The notes beneath the pieces are model-generated. The model had not been told where the DNA came from. It did not search any database and saw only the letters and a list, made by a program, of their open reading frames with translations. From NCBI GenBank assembly GCA_020630095.1, contig JAHDCD010000002.1:124001-188000 (forward strand): DNA of 64,000 bases, in the 5' to 3' direction. How positions within the stretch are numbered: position 1 is the stretch's first letter; every line of letters starts with the position of its first letter. The stretch comes from Rickettsiales bacterium. GTDB taxonomy: Bacteria; Pseudomonadota; Alphaproteobacteria; Rickettsiales; UBA8987. The translations under genes were made by a program, and so were the position numbers. Positions 56,285 through 64,000 of this stretch are shown piece after piece.

Positions 56285-56578
56285 TTATTTGCAGTTTACC
56301 TCTACGCTTCTTGGGCTGTACACTCCGTATGTAAACGAGCTTAGAACAATATCTAATGGTTTTTGTTCATATGCAATTTTTACAACTTCATTGTGTCCGC
56401 CACATCTTTCATCAGAGCGTATAACTTTTGTTTGGCCTACACCATTCACAAAGAAATCCTGAGTTTCTTTAACATTAACTGTGCGATGCACTTGCGCGCC
56501 TTTTTTATCAATAATAAATTCTTGCCTCATGCAAGAAGTAAGCACAACTAAAGTAGATAAAATTATACAAATTCTCAT
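56285..56578 (-). CDS. Bor-like lipoprotein, second copy
   Basis: The 97 residues have a lipoprotein signal (ICIILSTLVVLTSC). FFVNGVGQTKVIRSDERCGG followed by VVKIAYEQ and SFTYGVYSPRSVEVNC reproduces the Bor pattern, in places closer to lambda Bor than the downstream copy (FFVNGVGQ). The two genes are 16 bp apart and clearly paralogous yet strongly diverged. Probably co-transcribed. Confidence 0.8.
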   Translation of the reverse strand: MRICIILSTLVVLTSCMRQEFIIDKKGAQVHRTVNVKETQDFFVNGVGQTKVIRSDERCGGHNEVVKIAYEQKPLDIVLSSFTYGVYSPRSVEVNCK

Positions 56579-57072
56579 AACTTTTAGAATATGACACAGA
56601 TAAGTTAAAATAAAGTTAATAAATTTATAAAAATTAACTTCCGGCGATTATATCAGATAGATATAAATAATCCTATAAAGAAAAAGTGGTGCTGCAAGAA
56701 AAGCAAGCTACTAGCTATGTATCAAAATACGCTGTTAAGGGCTAAAATACTGGGAATTTTACCAAATTTACAGCGAAATGCTCTGATTTCAGCTATTTCA
56801 GCAATTTTTAATTAAGTCCTGAAGCCATTTACAAGGCACATTTCCCGCATTCCCTGTTAACATTTAAATAGCGAATTTATGTTCTCTGATATATAATGTG
56901 GAACAATAATTATAAGCTTAATAGAACAAACTAAAACCTAGTTCTCCATTACATGAAACATCATTATTGATGTAAATTAGCGTAATATCACTAAAATCTT
57001 TAATATTTAGAAATCAAGGTCGTTTGCTAACGTTTTAAAGGCAGTATTAACTTTTCAGGTCAGGCAAACTTA
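56579..57072. other. AT-rich gene-free segment at possible island edge
   Basis: No open frame of note on either strand. It contains the 20-bp near-copy of the tRNA-Thr 3' flank (56674-56693) and GGGAA/TTCCC-containing stretches (ACTGGGAATTTTACC near 56750 and CATTTCCCGCATTCCC near 56838) like non-coding remnants often left near integration sites. The latter comparison is only an impression. Confidence 0.45.
56674..56693 (+). repeat. Direct repeat matching the tRNA-Thr 3' end (putative attL)
   Basis: TATAAAGAAAAAGTGGTGCT matches 63909-63928 at 19 of the first 19-20 positions apart from one A/G change and the last base. At the right copy the GTGGTGC portion is the 3' end (CCA plus discriminator) of tRNA-Thr. 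Confidence 0.5.
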
Positions 57073-57852
57073 TTAGATATAATCCTTTATAAGTTCATTT
57101 AATGTTTCAATTATTTTTTGATTCTTAATATCATTTAGTGCATCAGGCTGTGGACTAGCGAAACGATTAGAATCATTGTCAAAATACTTACCAGAGGCAT
57201 TTTCAAACTCGTCTGAAAGAGCAGCTCTAACTAAAATGTCAGCGCCAATTGAAAGGCTACTGCCTTCAACACCAAAGCCTTCCTTAACCATTTTGGATGC
57301 TAAAAGTGAACCTGGATTAACTGCGATAAATAAAGGTGATTCATATTCTTTAGCTAGAGCAAAACTCCACTGAGTAATTGCGAGCTTACTTTGCGCATAA
57401 GCTGACATATCATCAAAATTATTATACTCGCCTTTTAAGCCCTCAATTAACACTGGTGCTTGCGCCGCAGATGATAAATTAACCACTCTCTCTTTAACTT
57501 GCTTTAAGAGTTTTTTTGTGAGTAAATATGGTGCAATTGTGTTAACAACAAAACGTATATCAATACCATGTTTGGTCTGTGTATTTGAAGCTTTTAAAAC
57601 TCCAGCATTATTTATTAAAACATCAATATCACCCTCAATGGAGTTAGCTAGCTTTACAACTTCATCAAGATCAGATAAATCTGCTATATGGCTCTCAACT
57701 TTTGTTACCTTTGATAACTCTTCACTAACTTTATATAATTTGTTTTCACTTCTGCCATGAAGTAATAATTCATGCCCTTGCTCAGCTAATATTCTGGCAG
57801 TCTCTAAGCCAATGCCATCAGTTACACCTGTAATTAAAATTCTTTTTTTCAT
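57073..57852 (-). CDS. Short-chain dehydrogenase/reductase (SDR)
   Basis: NAD(P)-dependent oxidoreductase, classical SDR of 259 residues. LITGVTDGIGLETARIL is the cofactor motif (TGxxxGIG), DVLINNAGVL the NNAG motif, Ser in VVNLSSAAQ and YAQSKLA the catalytic Ser-Tyr-Lys set. The LLLHGRSENKL segment with Arg after the second strand suggests NADP. It overlaps the LLM gene by 4 bp, last in a minus-strand operon of four oxidoreductase/crotonase genes. Confidence 0.87.
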   Translation of the reverse strand: MKKRILITGVTDGIGLETARILAEQGHELLLHGRSENKLYKVSEELSKVTKVESHIADLSDLDEVVKLANSIEGDIDVLINNAGVLKASNTQTKHGIDIRFVVNTIAPYLLTKKLLKQVKERVVNLSSAAQAPVLIEGLKGEYNNFDDMSAYAQSKLAITQWSFALAKEYESPLFIAVNPGSLLASKMVKEGFGVEGSSLSIGADILVRAALSDEFENASGKYFDNDSNRFASPQPDALNDIKNQKIIETLNELIKDYI

Positions 57853-58781
57853 AGTAACTCCTTAGATATTTTCTCGAGGGCTTTCTCAATATTAGCTTTA
57901 TTAAATCTTAAATTTAAAGCCACGTGGTTTACACCTATATTTTCCCTAGAATGTAAATATCTTTTTAAATAATTAATGCCCAATTTTAAACCTAAATGAA
58001 TAGGCTTTGGTTTAAAATTATCATCTTCGCTTAAATCAATATATAAAGGTTCAATAACTGGTTTTACAAAATCATTAAACTCGAAAGATTTTTGTCTATA
58101 GTTATTTATAATAGACTTCTGAATTAAGCCATTCCTTGGATATAAAATCCAACCATTACCATTCTGCGCTATCCAGTCATCCGATTGCCTTGAGCTTCCA
58201 GTAATTAACATTGGCAAATCACTTTCCATCTTAGGTAACATATCCATGTTTGCGCTTATTTTTCCAAACTTATTATCAAGCTTTGGAAAAGGCTCATTAA
58301 CAGCTCTAATATATTCATATGACTCTCTAAAACTCTCACCACGCTCATTATAATTAATATTTAACGCTGGATACTCCTCTGGCCTATCCCCTGAAGCAAC
58401 GCCTAAAAGAAGACGTTCGTTAGATAATTTTTGAATAGTAGCAACAGATTTTGCCACATGCGCAGGATGCCTAAGCGGAAGAATTAAACTTGCAACCCCA
58501 AGAGAAATCTTCGATGTAGAAGCTGCTAAGTAACCCAAGTAAACTAATGGGTCAAATGTTTGCCCAGCATCACCAAATTGCGGCACGTTAAATGGCACAT
58601 CGCGCAGCCAAAGAGCTTTAAAACCAAGCTCTTCTGCTAGCTTAACTCGCTCAATATGCTTCTCCATTTTTGGTACATTTGAGCTATCATAATTTTCAAT
58701 TGGCACAACCAAGCCCAGGCTCAACTTACCATATTTAAAAGTTGAGTCATAAGCTTGGTTTATGCTTTGAAACTTTGCCAT
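57849..58781 (-). CDS. LLM-class (luciferase-like) flavin oxidoreductase
   Basis: TIM-barrel FMN- or F420-type oxidoreductase of 310 residues. LSLGLVVPIENY at the start, KLAEELGFKALWLRDVPF, DPLVYLGYLAASTSKISLGVASLILPLRHPAHVAKSVATIQKLS and LLLGVASGDRPEEYPALNI are the hallmark segments. Presumably FMN-dependent, since F420 genes are not suggested. Substrate unknown. It overlaps the SDR by 4 bp and follows the crotonase gene by 9 bp. Confidence 0.85.
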   Translation of the reverse strand: MAKFQSINQAYDSTFKYGKLSLGLVVPIENYDSSNVPKMEKHIERVKLAEELGFKALWLRDVPFNVPQFGDAGQTFDPLVYLGYLAASTSKISLGVASLILPLRHPAHVAKSVATIQKLSNERLLLGVASGDRPEEYPALNINYNERGESFRESYEYIRAVNEPFPKLDNKFGKISANMDMLPKMESDLPMLITGSSRQSDDWIAQNGNGWILYPRNGLIQKSIINNYRQKSFEFNDFVKPVIEPLYIDLSEDDNFKPKPIHLGLKLGINYLKRYLHSRENIGVNHVALNLRFNKANIEKALEKISKELL

Positions 58782-58790
58782 TAATTAAAG

Positions 58791-59636
58791 TTAATTAACT
58801 TCTTGTACATTAACTAGCATATCTGGCCAGTTATGTTGATTTTCCATATCAAACTGAGCGCCTTTCTCATCTGCCCATTTAAACCTTTTAAGTGCAGGTG
58901 TTTGACTGGTCGCTTGATATAACCAATAAGCTTCAGCTTTTAAAGCCTCTTCAATTGGCTTATCAATTGACTCATAAACTGCTTGCTTAGTTGCATTAAT
59001 TGACTCTGAAGGCCAAAGCGCAATTCTAGCAGCTAAATCATCTACAAATTTACCTATCTCATTTGCATCTAACGCACGGTTGATTGTGCCAACTCTTTCA
59101 GCTTCATCAGCATCAAAATCTCTTGCACCAAGAGTTATCTCTAATGCTCTGCCTAAGCCAACTTGTCTGGCCATTCTTGAAGCACCGCCGCCACATGGCA
59201 AGATACCCATACCAACTTCCATTTGCATGAACTTAGCTTTGCCGCGAGCCGCAAAGCGCATATCGCATGCTAATGCAAATTCATGGCCACCACCACGAGC
59301 ATAACCTTCAATTTTAGCTATTGTTGCTTGCGGTAGCCTGCTAATTCGCTCTAGAACAATTTGCAAATCCAGCAACTTAGTTTCTTCACGAGAAACAGCC
59401 TTACCAGACATATCTTTTAGGAAGTTAGTGTCCGCATGACAAACCCAGATATCAGGATTAGCAGATTGGAAAACTACTACTTTAATAGTGCTATCCGCTT
59501 CTAACTTTTGAGCTAGCATATTTAAATCAGCTAACATAGGCAGCCCTTGCACGTTTACAGGGCCAAAGTCAAAAGTTATTGTTAAAATGCCGTTTTGAGG
59601 TTCTGCTTTGAATGTAGTAAAATTATTATATTCCAT
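58791..59636 (-). CDS. Enoyl-CoA hydratase/isomerase (crotonase) family protein
   Basis: The 281 residues show the crotonase fold: GILTITFDFGPVNV, VVVFQSANPDIWVCHAD (first oxyanion-hole segment), IEGYARGGGHEFALACDMRFAA (second) and MGILPCGGGASRMARQVGLGRALEITLGARDFDADEAERVGTIN. GYARGGGHE carries the glycines of the oxyanion hole. The particular acyl-CoA reaction is not determinable. Part of the HxlR-linked minus-strand cluster. Confidence 0.85.
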   Translation of the reverse strand: MEYNNFTTFKAEPQNGILTITFDFGPVNVQGLPMLADLNMLAQKLEADSTIKVVVFQSANPDIWVCHADTNFLKDMSGKAVSREETKLLDLQIVLERISRLPQATIAKIEGYARGGGHEFALACDMRFAARGKAKFMQMEVGMGILPCGGGASRMARQVGLGRALEITLGARDFDADEAERVGTINRALDANEIGKFVDDLAARIALWPSESINATKQAVYESIDKPIEEALKAEAYWLYQATSQTPALKRFKWADEKGAQFDMENQHNWPDMLVNVQEVN

Positions 59637-59666
59637 AGTTTTATTTTGTTAAGTTGTTAAGTTTTA

Positions 59667-60653
59667 TTAGTGAGGTACAACAATCTTGCCCATTGCTTTA
59701 CCGCTTTGCAGGCGTGCATGAGCATCACCTATCTGATCAAGATTGTAATTTGTTTCATCAAGCACTGGTTTTAATTTACCCTCATCAACAATCTGAGCGA
59801 TGTGAGTTAAGATCTGGCCATGCTCTTCACGTTTAAAATCATGAAGCATAGGAATTAGCATGAACACCACATGAACTGATAAGCCTTTAAAATGGGCTAA
59901 TGTTAAATCTAGTTCGCACATTGAAACTGTTGTTGCAACATTGCCGTTTAAAGAAGCTGCCTCAAATGAATTAAGCATATTAGCGCCACCTACAGAATCA
60001 TACACAACATCAAAACCAGCACCGTCAGTATGCTTTGCAACATAGTCAGTAACTGCTTCTGTTTTATAGTTAATTGCAGTTGCGCCCAACTTTTCAATTA
60101 ATTCTGACTGAGCATCGCCGCCGCCTGTTGAATAAACATCGGCACCGAAATAATTTGCTAATTGTATTGCAATATGCCCTACACCGCCAGAACCACCATG
60201 TACTAGAACTTTCTGCTCTTCTTTAACACCCGCTCGCTTTAAGCCTTCATAAGCTGTAATGCCAACCAGTGGAATTGCCGCCGCTTGCTCAAATGAGAGT
60301 GATTTTGGTTTATGGGCAACTAATTTAGCATCTGCAGATACATATTCCGCTAAAGTTCCTTGAAGGTTGCTCAAGCCGCCAACACAACCATATACTTCAT
60401 CACCAGCTTTAAAGTCTTGCACTCCTTCACCAACTTCTTCAACAACACCAGCAAAATCCATACCTAAGATCGCTGGATTATCTGGAGATAATGGTAGGTC
60501 TTTGCCCATATTACGAATCATCGTATCAACAGTATTAACGCTGCTAGCCTTAATGTTAATGAGTAGTTCGCCGTCCTTAGCTTGAGGTTTTTCTACCTCA
60601 GTTATTTCAAATTTGCTATCTGGTCCGTATGTATTTAATATTAGTGCTTTCAT
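59667..60653 (-). CDS. MDR-superfamily alcohol dehydrogenase/quinone oxidoreductase
   Basis: Zinc-free-looking medium-chain reductase of 328 residues. GroES-like start ALILNTYGPDSKFEITEVEKPQ, then GMDFAGVVEEVGEGVQDFKAGDEVYGCVGG, PLVGITAYEGL, and the cofactor motif VLVHGGSGGVGHIAIQLANYFGADVYSTGG. Structural and catalytic zinc Cys clusters are not seen, favouring the quinone/enone reductase branch. First gene of the cluster, divergent from an HxlR regulator. Confidence 0.88.
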   Translation of the reverse strand: MKALILNTYGPDSKFEITEVEKPQAKDGELLINIKASSVNTVDTMIRNMGKDLPLSPDNPAILGMDFAGVVEEVGEGVQDFKAGDEVYGCVGGLSNLQGTLAEYVSADAKLVAHKPKSLSFEQAAAIPLVGITAYEGLKRAGVKEEQKVLVHGGSGGVGHIAIQLANYFGADVYSTGGGDAQSELIEKLGATAINYKTEAVTDYVAKHTDGAGFDVVYDSVGGANMLNSFEAASLNGNVATTVSMCELDLTLAHFKGLSVHVVFMLIPMLHDFKREEHGQILTHIAQIVDEGKLKPVLDETNYNLDQIGDAHARLQSGKAMGKIVVPH

Positions 60654-60713
60654 AATTTATTTCACTTTTAATTGTATTTTATTTAAAATATAAACTAACC
60701 TATAAAATAACAA

Positions 60714-60740
60714 GTAAGCACAATATTATTATATACTTAC
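60714..60740. promoter_or_regulatory. Candidate HxlR operator in the divergent promoter region
   Basis: GTAAG (60714-60718) and CTTAC (60736-60740) form an inverted repeat with a 17-bp spacer in the 112-bp gap between the MDR dehydrogenase and hxlR-type genes. HxlR proteins bind dyads in divergent gaps and often repress both sides. A good AGGAG (60756-60760) precedes the hxlR-type ATG. Confidence 0.4.
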
Positions 60741-60765
60741 AAAAAAGTAACTAATAGGAGCTGAT

Positions 60766-61113
60766 ATGGATTACAAAGATAAAAATAATTGCGATGGCCC
60801 TTATGGCTGCTCAGTAGGAACAACTTTAGCCGTAATTGGTGGCCGCTGGAAACCAATTATAATATTTAAACTACTTCAAAATGAAGTGCTTCGTTTTGGT
60901 GAGTTAAAAAAGGAAATACAAGGCGTTACACAAAGAATGTTAACTCAGCAACTTCGTGAATTAGAAACGGATAAAATAATATCACGCAAGGTTTATGCAG
61001 AAGTTCCGCCAAAAGTTGAATACTCCCTTACTGAATACGGCAAGACCCTTGAGCCAATAATGATAGCAATGCGTGATTGGGGCGCAGGGCATAAAACTGA
61101 CCAGTATTCTTAA
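60766..61113 (+). CDS. HxlR-family winged-helix transcriptional regulator
   Basis: DNA-binding regulator of 115 residues. GCSVGTTLAVIGGRWKPIIIFKLL, RFGELKKEIQGVTQRMLTQQLRELETDKII and EYSLTEYGKTLEPIM define the HxlR winged helix. The N-terminal Cys (two: NNCDGPYGC) sits where HypR, QorR and YodB carry redox- or electrophile-sensing cysteines. Divergent from an MDR quinone reductase-like gene, the QorR-qor2 arrangement, which suggests control by quinones or aldehydes. Confidence 0.92.
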   Translation: MDYKDKNNCDGPYGCSVGTTLAVIGGRWKPIIIFKLLQNEVLRFGELKKEIQGVTQRMLTQQLRELETDKIISRKVYAEVPPKVEYSLTEYGKTLEPIMIAMRDWGAGHKTDQYS

Positions 61114-61134
61114 TTTAAAGATGATTAGTTATTT

Positions 61135-61938
61135 TTAATCTATTTTGAACTTACCATCTGTTCTAATGTAAATAATAGTTTCTTCAGCTGCGCCAGAAAT
61201 AACGGTATGATTAGCCTTACCTTCAGAGCCAAAATAGCTACCCTCAGTAAGTTCTTGAGAAGAGATTTTAGGGTTCCCTTTAATTATTATAGCATGAAAA
61301 TTATCTGCATTAACCTTAATTTTTGCTTTATAATTTTTTGGTAATTTAAGCAGGCTTCCACGCAAATTATTTGCGCCTTCCCACAAGAATGCTACTTCTG
61401 CATTATCTTCCTTTACCCATTTTATTTCATCAGAACTAAGCCATACAATATTAGATTCATCGACATTTACGGGTCTTTCATGGTTGTGAAATGCTTCATG
61501 CTCTGGGTGAACACCAAAATTATCTTCAACCTCAATGTAAGCTAAAACATTATCGCCTTTTGCAGCGGTAATATGTACTTCACCAGCTGGCTGAGTCCAA
61601 AACGATCCCTGAGGCATCCACATATCAACGGCCTTCGGATCATCATTGTGCAGTAAGCCACTTATTACAACCCCTCTATAAGCAATATTGTGAATATGAG
61701 GAGGGGAGCGGAAACCATCAATAGGCTTTAATAAAAAGCCAGACGGACCATCTTCATTTCTGATTCCCCATAAATTTGCTGCCTGTGGGCTTTTATCTCC
61801 CCTAGCAGGGTTTAATTGTTCCCACTTAACATCTGATTTTAATAAAATAGTATTTTTATCCGAGGGTTTTTCACCAAGAGATTTATATAAAACTACCGCA
61901 GCTAAAGTTATTATTGCTATTATTAATATTTTTTTCAT
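61135..61938 (-). CDS. DUF4437 bicupin-like exported protein
   Basis: The 267 residues have an N-terminal signal anchor ([19 protein letters not shown]). Two cupin-like halves follow: [34 protein letters not shown] with [16 protein letters not shown] in the first, and [13 protein letters not shown] with [11 protein letters not shown] in the second. The DUF4437 assignment rests on the PPHIHNxxYRGVVxxG and MPxGSFWxQPAG patterns. HxH in the first half could bind metal; the second half lacks it. Start is 1 bp after the YceI stop on the same strand. Confidence 0.78.
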   Translation of the reverse strand: MKKILIIAIITLAAVVLYKSLGEKPSDKNTILLKSDVKWEQLNPARGDKSPQAANLWGIRNEDGPSGFLLKPIDGFRSPPHIHNIAYRGVVISGLLHNDDPKAVDMWMPQGSFWTQPAGEVHITAAKGDNVLAYIEVEDNFGVHPEHEAFHNHERPVNVDESNIVWLSSDEIKWVKEDNAEVAFLWEGANNLRGSLLKLPKNYKAKIKVNADNFHAIIIKGNPKISSQELTEGSYFGSEGKANHTVISGAAEETIIYIRTDGKFKID

Positions 61939-61939
61939 T

Positions 61940-62677
61940 TTAATTCCTTTTATTTTTATTTTTATTTTTATTTTTTGCTTTTACTGCAAAGTTAATGTTA
62001 ATATTTTTACTAACCCATTCCGCTTTTGGGTCTGAGTTTTTACCTATTTTATAATCTAACCTATTAATATCGAAGCTGCCTTTAGCATGTTCATCTAATT
62101 TGGTTATTATTGCCTCATATGAAATTTCTTTTGTTATATCTCTGATAGTAAGATTACCAATAACTATGTATTTACCATTTTCTTTTTCAATTCTAGTAGA
62201 TTCAAAAATACTATTTTCATAATTCTCTACATCAAACCAATCTTTTGATGGCAATGTGCCATCATACATTTTATTATCCGTTTCTGCTGAAGCATTATTA
62301 ATGACTATTTTAATTTTAGAATTCGCAACATCGTCAAAATCAAAATTTATTTGAGCATCAAAATCATTAAACTTCCCTTTAAATTTATTACCTGCATGAG
62401 TGCCAGAAAATTCAATATAAGATTCACTTTTTAAAAGTTCAAATTCACTTGCCTTTAGGTTTGGAGTGAGTCCAAAAATAATAAGAATAATAATTAGGCT
62501 TTTAAAAAAGCTCATTCTTTTAAGTAAATTTTCTTTATCAAGTATATAATGCTTAACTACTGCTAATATATGGAAGATAATCATAATTATAATGGTTAAC
62601 GCTAAGTAAAAGTGAGTATCTTTTGAGAGGTTATAAGCCTCCATATTTCCAGCTAAATTAGGAATGTAGAGGCTCAA
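61940..62677 (-). CDS. YceI-domain protein with remnant of cytochrome b561 (5'-truncated fusion)
   Basis: Residues about 75-240 form a YceI lipocalin-like domain ([31 protein letters not shown] to [14 protein letters not shown]). The first 54 residues read YIPNLAG, then a helix [27 protein letters not shown], matching only the last helix and heme-His region of cytochrome b561, a known fusion partner of YceI. The other b561 helices are missing: homology stops near 62668, where the HsdM remnant begins. The listed start is a TTG; ATG 62644 or 62515 ([15 protein letters not shown], a signal peptide) may be used, so a stand-alone YceI could still be exported. Confidence 0.75.
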   Translation of the reverse strand: MSLYIPNLAGNMEAYNLSKDTHFYLALTIIIMIIFHILAVVKHYILDKENLLKRMSFFKSLIIILIIFGLTPNLKASEFELLKSESYIEFSGTHAGNKFKGKFNDFDAQINFDFDDVANSKIKIVINNASAETDNKMYDGTLPSKDWFDVENYENSIFESTRIEKENGKYIVIGNLTIRDITKEISYEAIITKLDEHAKGSFDINRLDYKIGKNSDPKAEWVSKNININFAVKAKNKNKNKNKRN

Positions 62678-63687
62678 GCGAAGGGCATATAAGAAAGTTC
62701 TTAATTGAAGAGAAAAACTACCTAGATGCCGTAATAGGCTTACCAGCTAATATTTTCTACGGAACATCAATTCCAACCTGCATTTTAGTATTTAAAAAAT
62801 GCCGTGAAGACCAAGAAAATATTTTATTCATCGATGCATCTAATGATTTTGAAAAAGCTAAAAACCAAAATTACCTGCGTGAAGAAGATATTACTAAAAT
62901 TATCAATACTTACGCCAACAGAGAAGTAATTGAGAAATACAGCTACCTCGCGCCAATATCCGAAATTAAGGAGAATGATTATAATCTAAATATTCCACGC
63001 TACGTTGATAAGCTTGCCTTTGTGCAGTCCTTCCGTGAGCTGATGCGGTTGCATAATGTGTTAAAAACATTCGCTAACTTCAAATTTGATGATACCAATA
63101 TGGCATCGCAAGAGTTTGAGGATTATAAAAGTAAATATCTTGATATTCATGATTCTGTAAAGCAACAGAATGAAGGTGAAGAGAAAGTTTCAGTTCTTGA
63201 TGATATTGATTTTGAGCTGGAATTAATACAGCGAGATGAGATTAATGTTTCATATATTCTTAATCTGCTAGCAGAACTTCATCAAAATGAAGGTGATGAA
63301 GGGGGTTTTGAGAAGCAGAAAAAGGCAATTCTTGATACATTGGCAAGTGAACAGAAATTACGTTCTAAGCGTGATTTAATTAGTAAATTCATAGAGGAGA
63401 ACTTGCCTAAAATATCTGATGCTAACGAAATTGAAGTTGAGTTTATGAACTTCTGGAAAGGTGAGCGTAAGAAGGCGTTTAACGAGATAGTAGAAGAAGA
63501 GGGGTTAATTCAAGAAAAGGCAGAAAAATTAGTTCAAGATTATCTGTACACAAGCCGTAAGCCACTACGTGATGACGTGATGGAAGCCCTAGAAAAACCT
63601 CCAACCCTTTTACAGCGTAAAAAAATCTATGACAAAGTTACTAATAAAATAACTACTTTTGTTGAAAAGTTTGAAGAAGGTATTTAA
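62668..63687 (+). pseudogene. Chimeric remnant: HsdM C-terminal piece fused in frame to HsdR C-terminal piece
   Basis: One open frame with no ATG near its 5' edge. Codons 62668-63009 read [20 protein letters not shown], then AVIGLPANIFYGTSIPTCIL, and end NDYNLNIPRYVD: the C-terminal part of a type I N6-adenine methylase, after its NPPF motif. From 63010 the frame reads KLAFVQSFRELMR, then DDIDFELELIQRDEINVSYILNLL and PLRDDVMEALEKPPTLLQRKKI, the C-terminal helical domain of a type I restriction subunit HsdR. Catalytic and SAM motifs, hsdS and the nuclease/helicase parts are absent. The last 221 codons (from 63022) could be translated from a GTG. Confidence 0.82.
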
Positions 63688-63921
63688 TTTCTATCTAGCC
63701 CTATAAAACTTATATAGTTTTCGACATGCCCTAGGATTAAAAAACCTAGCTAGCCCCTCTCCTATCTGGCCATTATTTGCCATCATTTATATACCCCTTA
63801 AGTAAATTAAATATAGTCTAGTTTAATCTCTAGGGGTTCAACTAGGGTTCAACAGGGTTTTTAGCTCTAAAATGCAAAAATTTAGAATTGACGTAAACTG
63901 CTGAAATATATAAAGAAAAGG
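63688..63921. other. Non-coding tail beside tRNA-Thr
   Basis: AT-rich, without an open frame. It includes CTAGG/CCTAG and AAAAC/GTTTT inverted repeats near 63705-63750 and a short tandem run (AGGGGTTCAACT, AGGGTTCAAC, AGGGTTT) at 63831-63860. The right copy of the att-like direct repeat begins at 63909. Confidence 0.5.
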
Positions 63922-63928
63922 TGGTGCC
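63909..63928 (+). repeat. Direct repeat overlapping the tRNA-Thr 3' end (putative attR)
   Basis: TATAAAGAAAAGGTGGTGCC; see the partner at 56674-56693. Its right part is the encoded CCA, discriminator and first acceptor bases of tRNA-Thr. Confidence 0.5.
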
Positions 63929-63998
63929 TGTTGAGAGATTCGAACTCCCGACCCGCTGATTACAAATCAGCTGCTCTAGCCAACTGAGCTAAACAGGC
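63922..63998 (-). tRNA. tRNA-Thr (TGT)
   Basis: Complete cloverleaf on the minus strand. Acceptor GCCTGTT pairs with AACAGGC, discriminator A, CCA encoded. D-arm TAGCTCAGTTGGCTAGAGC. Anticodon stem GCTGA/TCAGC with loop TTTGTAA, giving anticodon TGT (63962-63964). T-arm CGGGAGTTCGAATCTCT is regular. Confidence 0.97.
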
Positions 63999-64000
63999 AG

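Overview
The window reads as chromosome of a low-GC alphaproteobacterium. Evidence: a TolC gene followed by a PopZ/DUF2497-type protein, a class I lysyl-tRNA synthetase, Cox15-type heme A synthase, RodZ next to ispG, an Mrp ATPase without the C-terminal CXXC, and a solitary VirB8. Trp, Arg, thiamine, queuosine, isoprenoid, DAP and nucleotide genes are present, together with a type IV pilus/MSHA-type secretin and prepilin peptidase, so this is not an extremely reduced endosymbiont. I cannot name the genus.

Layout. 1-7.8 kb: a nine-gene plus-strand run (infB, rbfA, bcp, pyrB, tolC-like, mini-PopZ, folK, virB8, mrp), mostly overlapping or nearly touching, then tRNA-His preceded by fragments of its own 5' end. 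8-32.4 kb: housekeeping genes on both strands (secretin and prepilin peptidase, trpA, thiD, ubiH-like, thiE, queF, porin, lipB, guaB, def, ctaA, RhlE-like helicase, typA, tRNA-Ser, dapF, ftsB-like, rodZ-like, ispG, rluD-like, rplM, rpsI) and argC. 33.6-35.3 kb: a phage-type cassette (small proteins, 3-TM holin, GH24 endolysin). 35.5-45.9 kb: one 3479-residue autotransporter with about 21 acidic repeats. 45.9-48.8 kb: a minus-strand membrane/stress operon (DUF192, TauE/SafE, TIGR02186, UspA, YggT). 48.8-54 kb: DUF2793, class I lysS, sdhA, purQ. 54-56.6 kb: an amidoligase-like gene and two adjacent lambda Bor-type lipoproteins. 57-63.7 kb: accessory genes (SDR, LLM oxidoreductase, crotonase, MDR dehydrogenase, HxlR regulator, DUF4437, truncated b561-YceI) and a chimeric HsdM/HsdR remnant, ending at tRNA-Thr.

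Most notable structures. (1) At 62.66-63.69 kb an HsdM C-terminal piece is joined in frame to an HsdR C-terminal piece, and its 5' edge abuts a cytochrome b561-YceI gene that has lost its N-terminus. (2) A 20-bp near-perfect direct repeat lies at 56.67 kb and at the 3' end of tRNA-Thr, bracketing this block like att sites of a decayed island. (3) At least five intergenic elements share a plan (palindrome, GC-richer core with GTAG/GCGAG, second palindrome). Arm sequences differ between copies while pairing is kept, and two copies have flanking short direct repeats. (4) The giant autotransporter lies directly downstream of a holin/endolysin cassette.

All functional calls come from reading motifs by eye; no database search was run.
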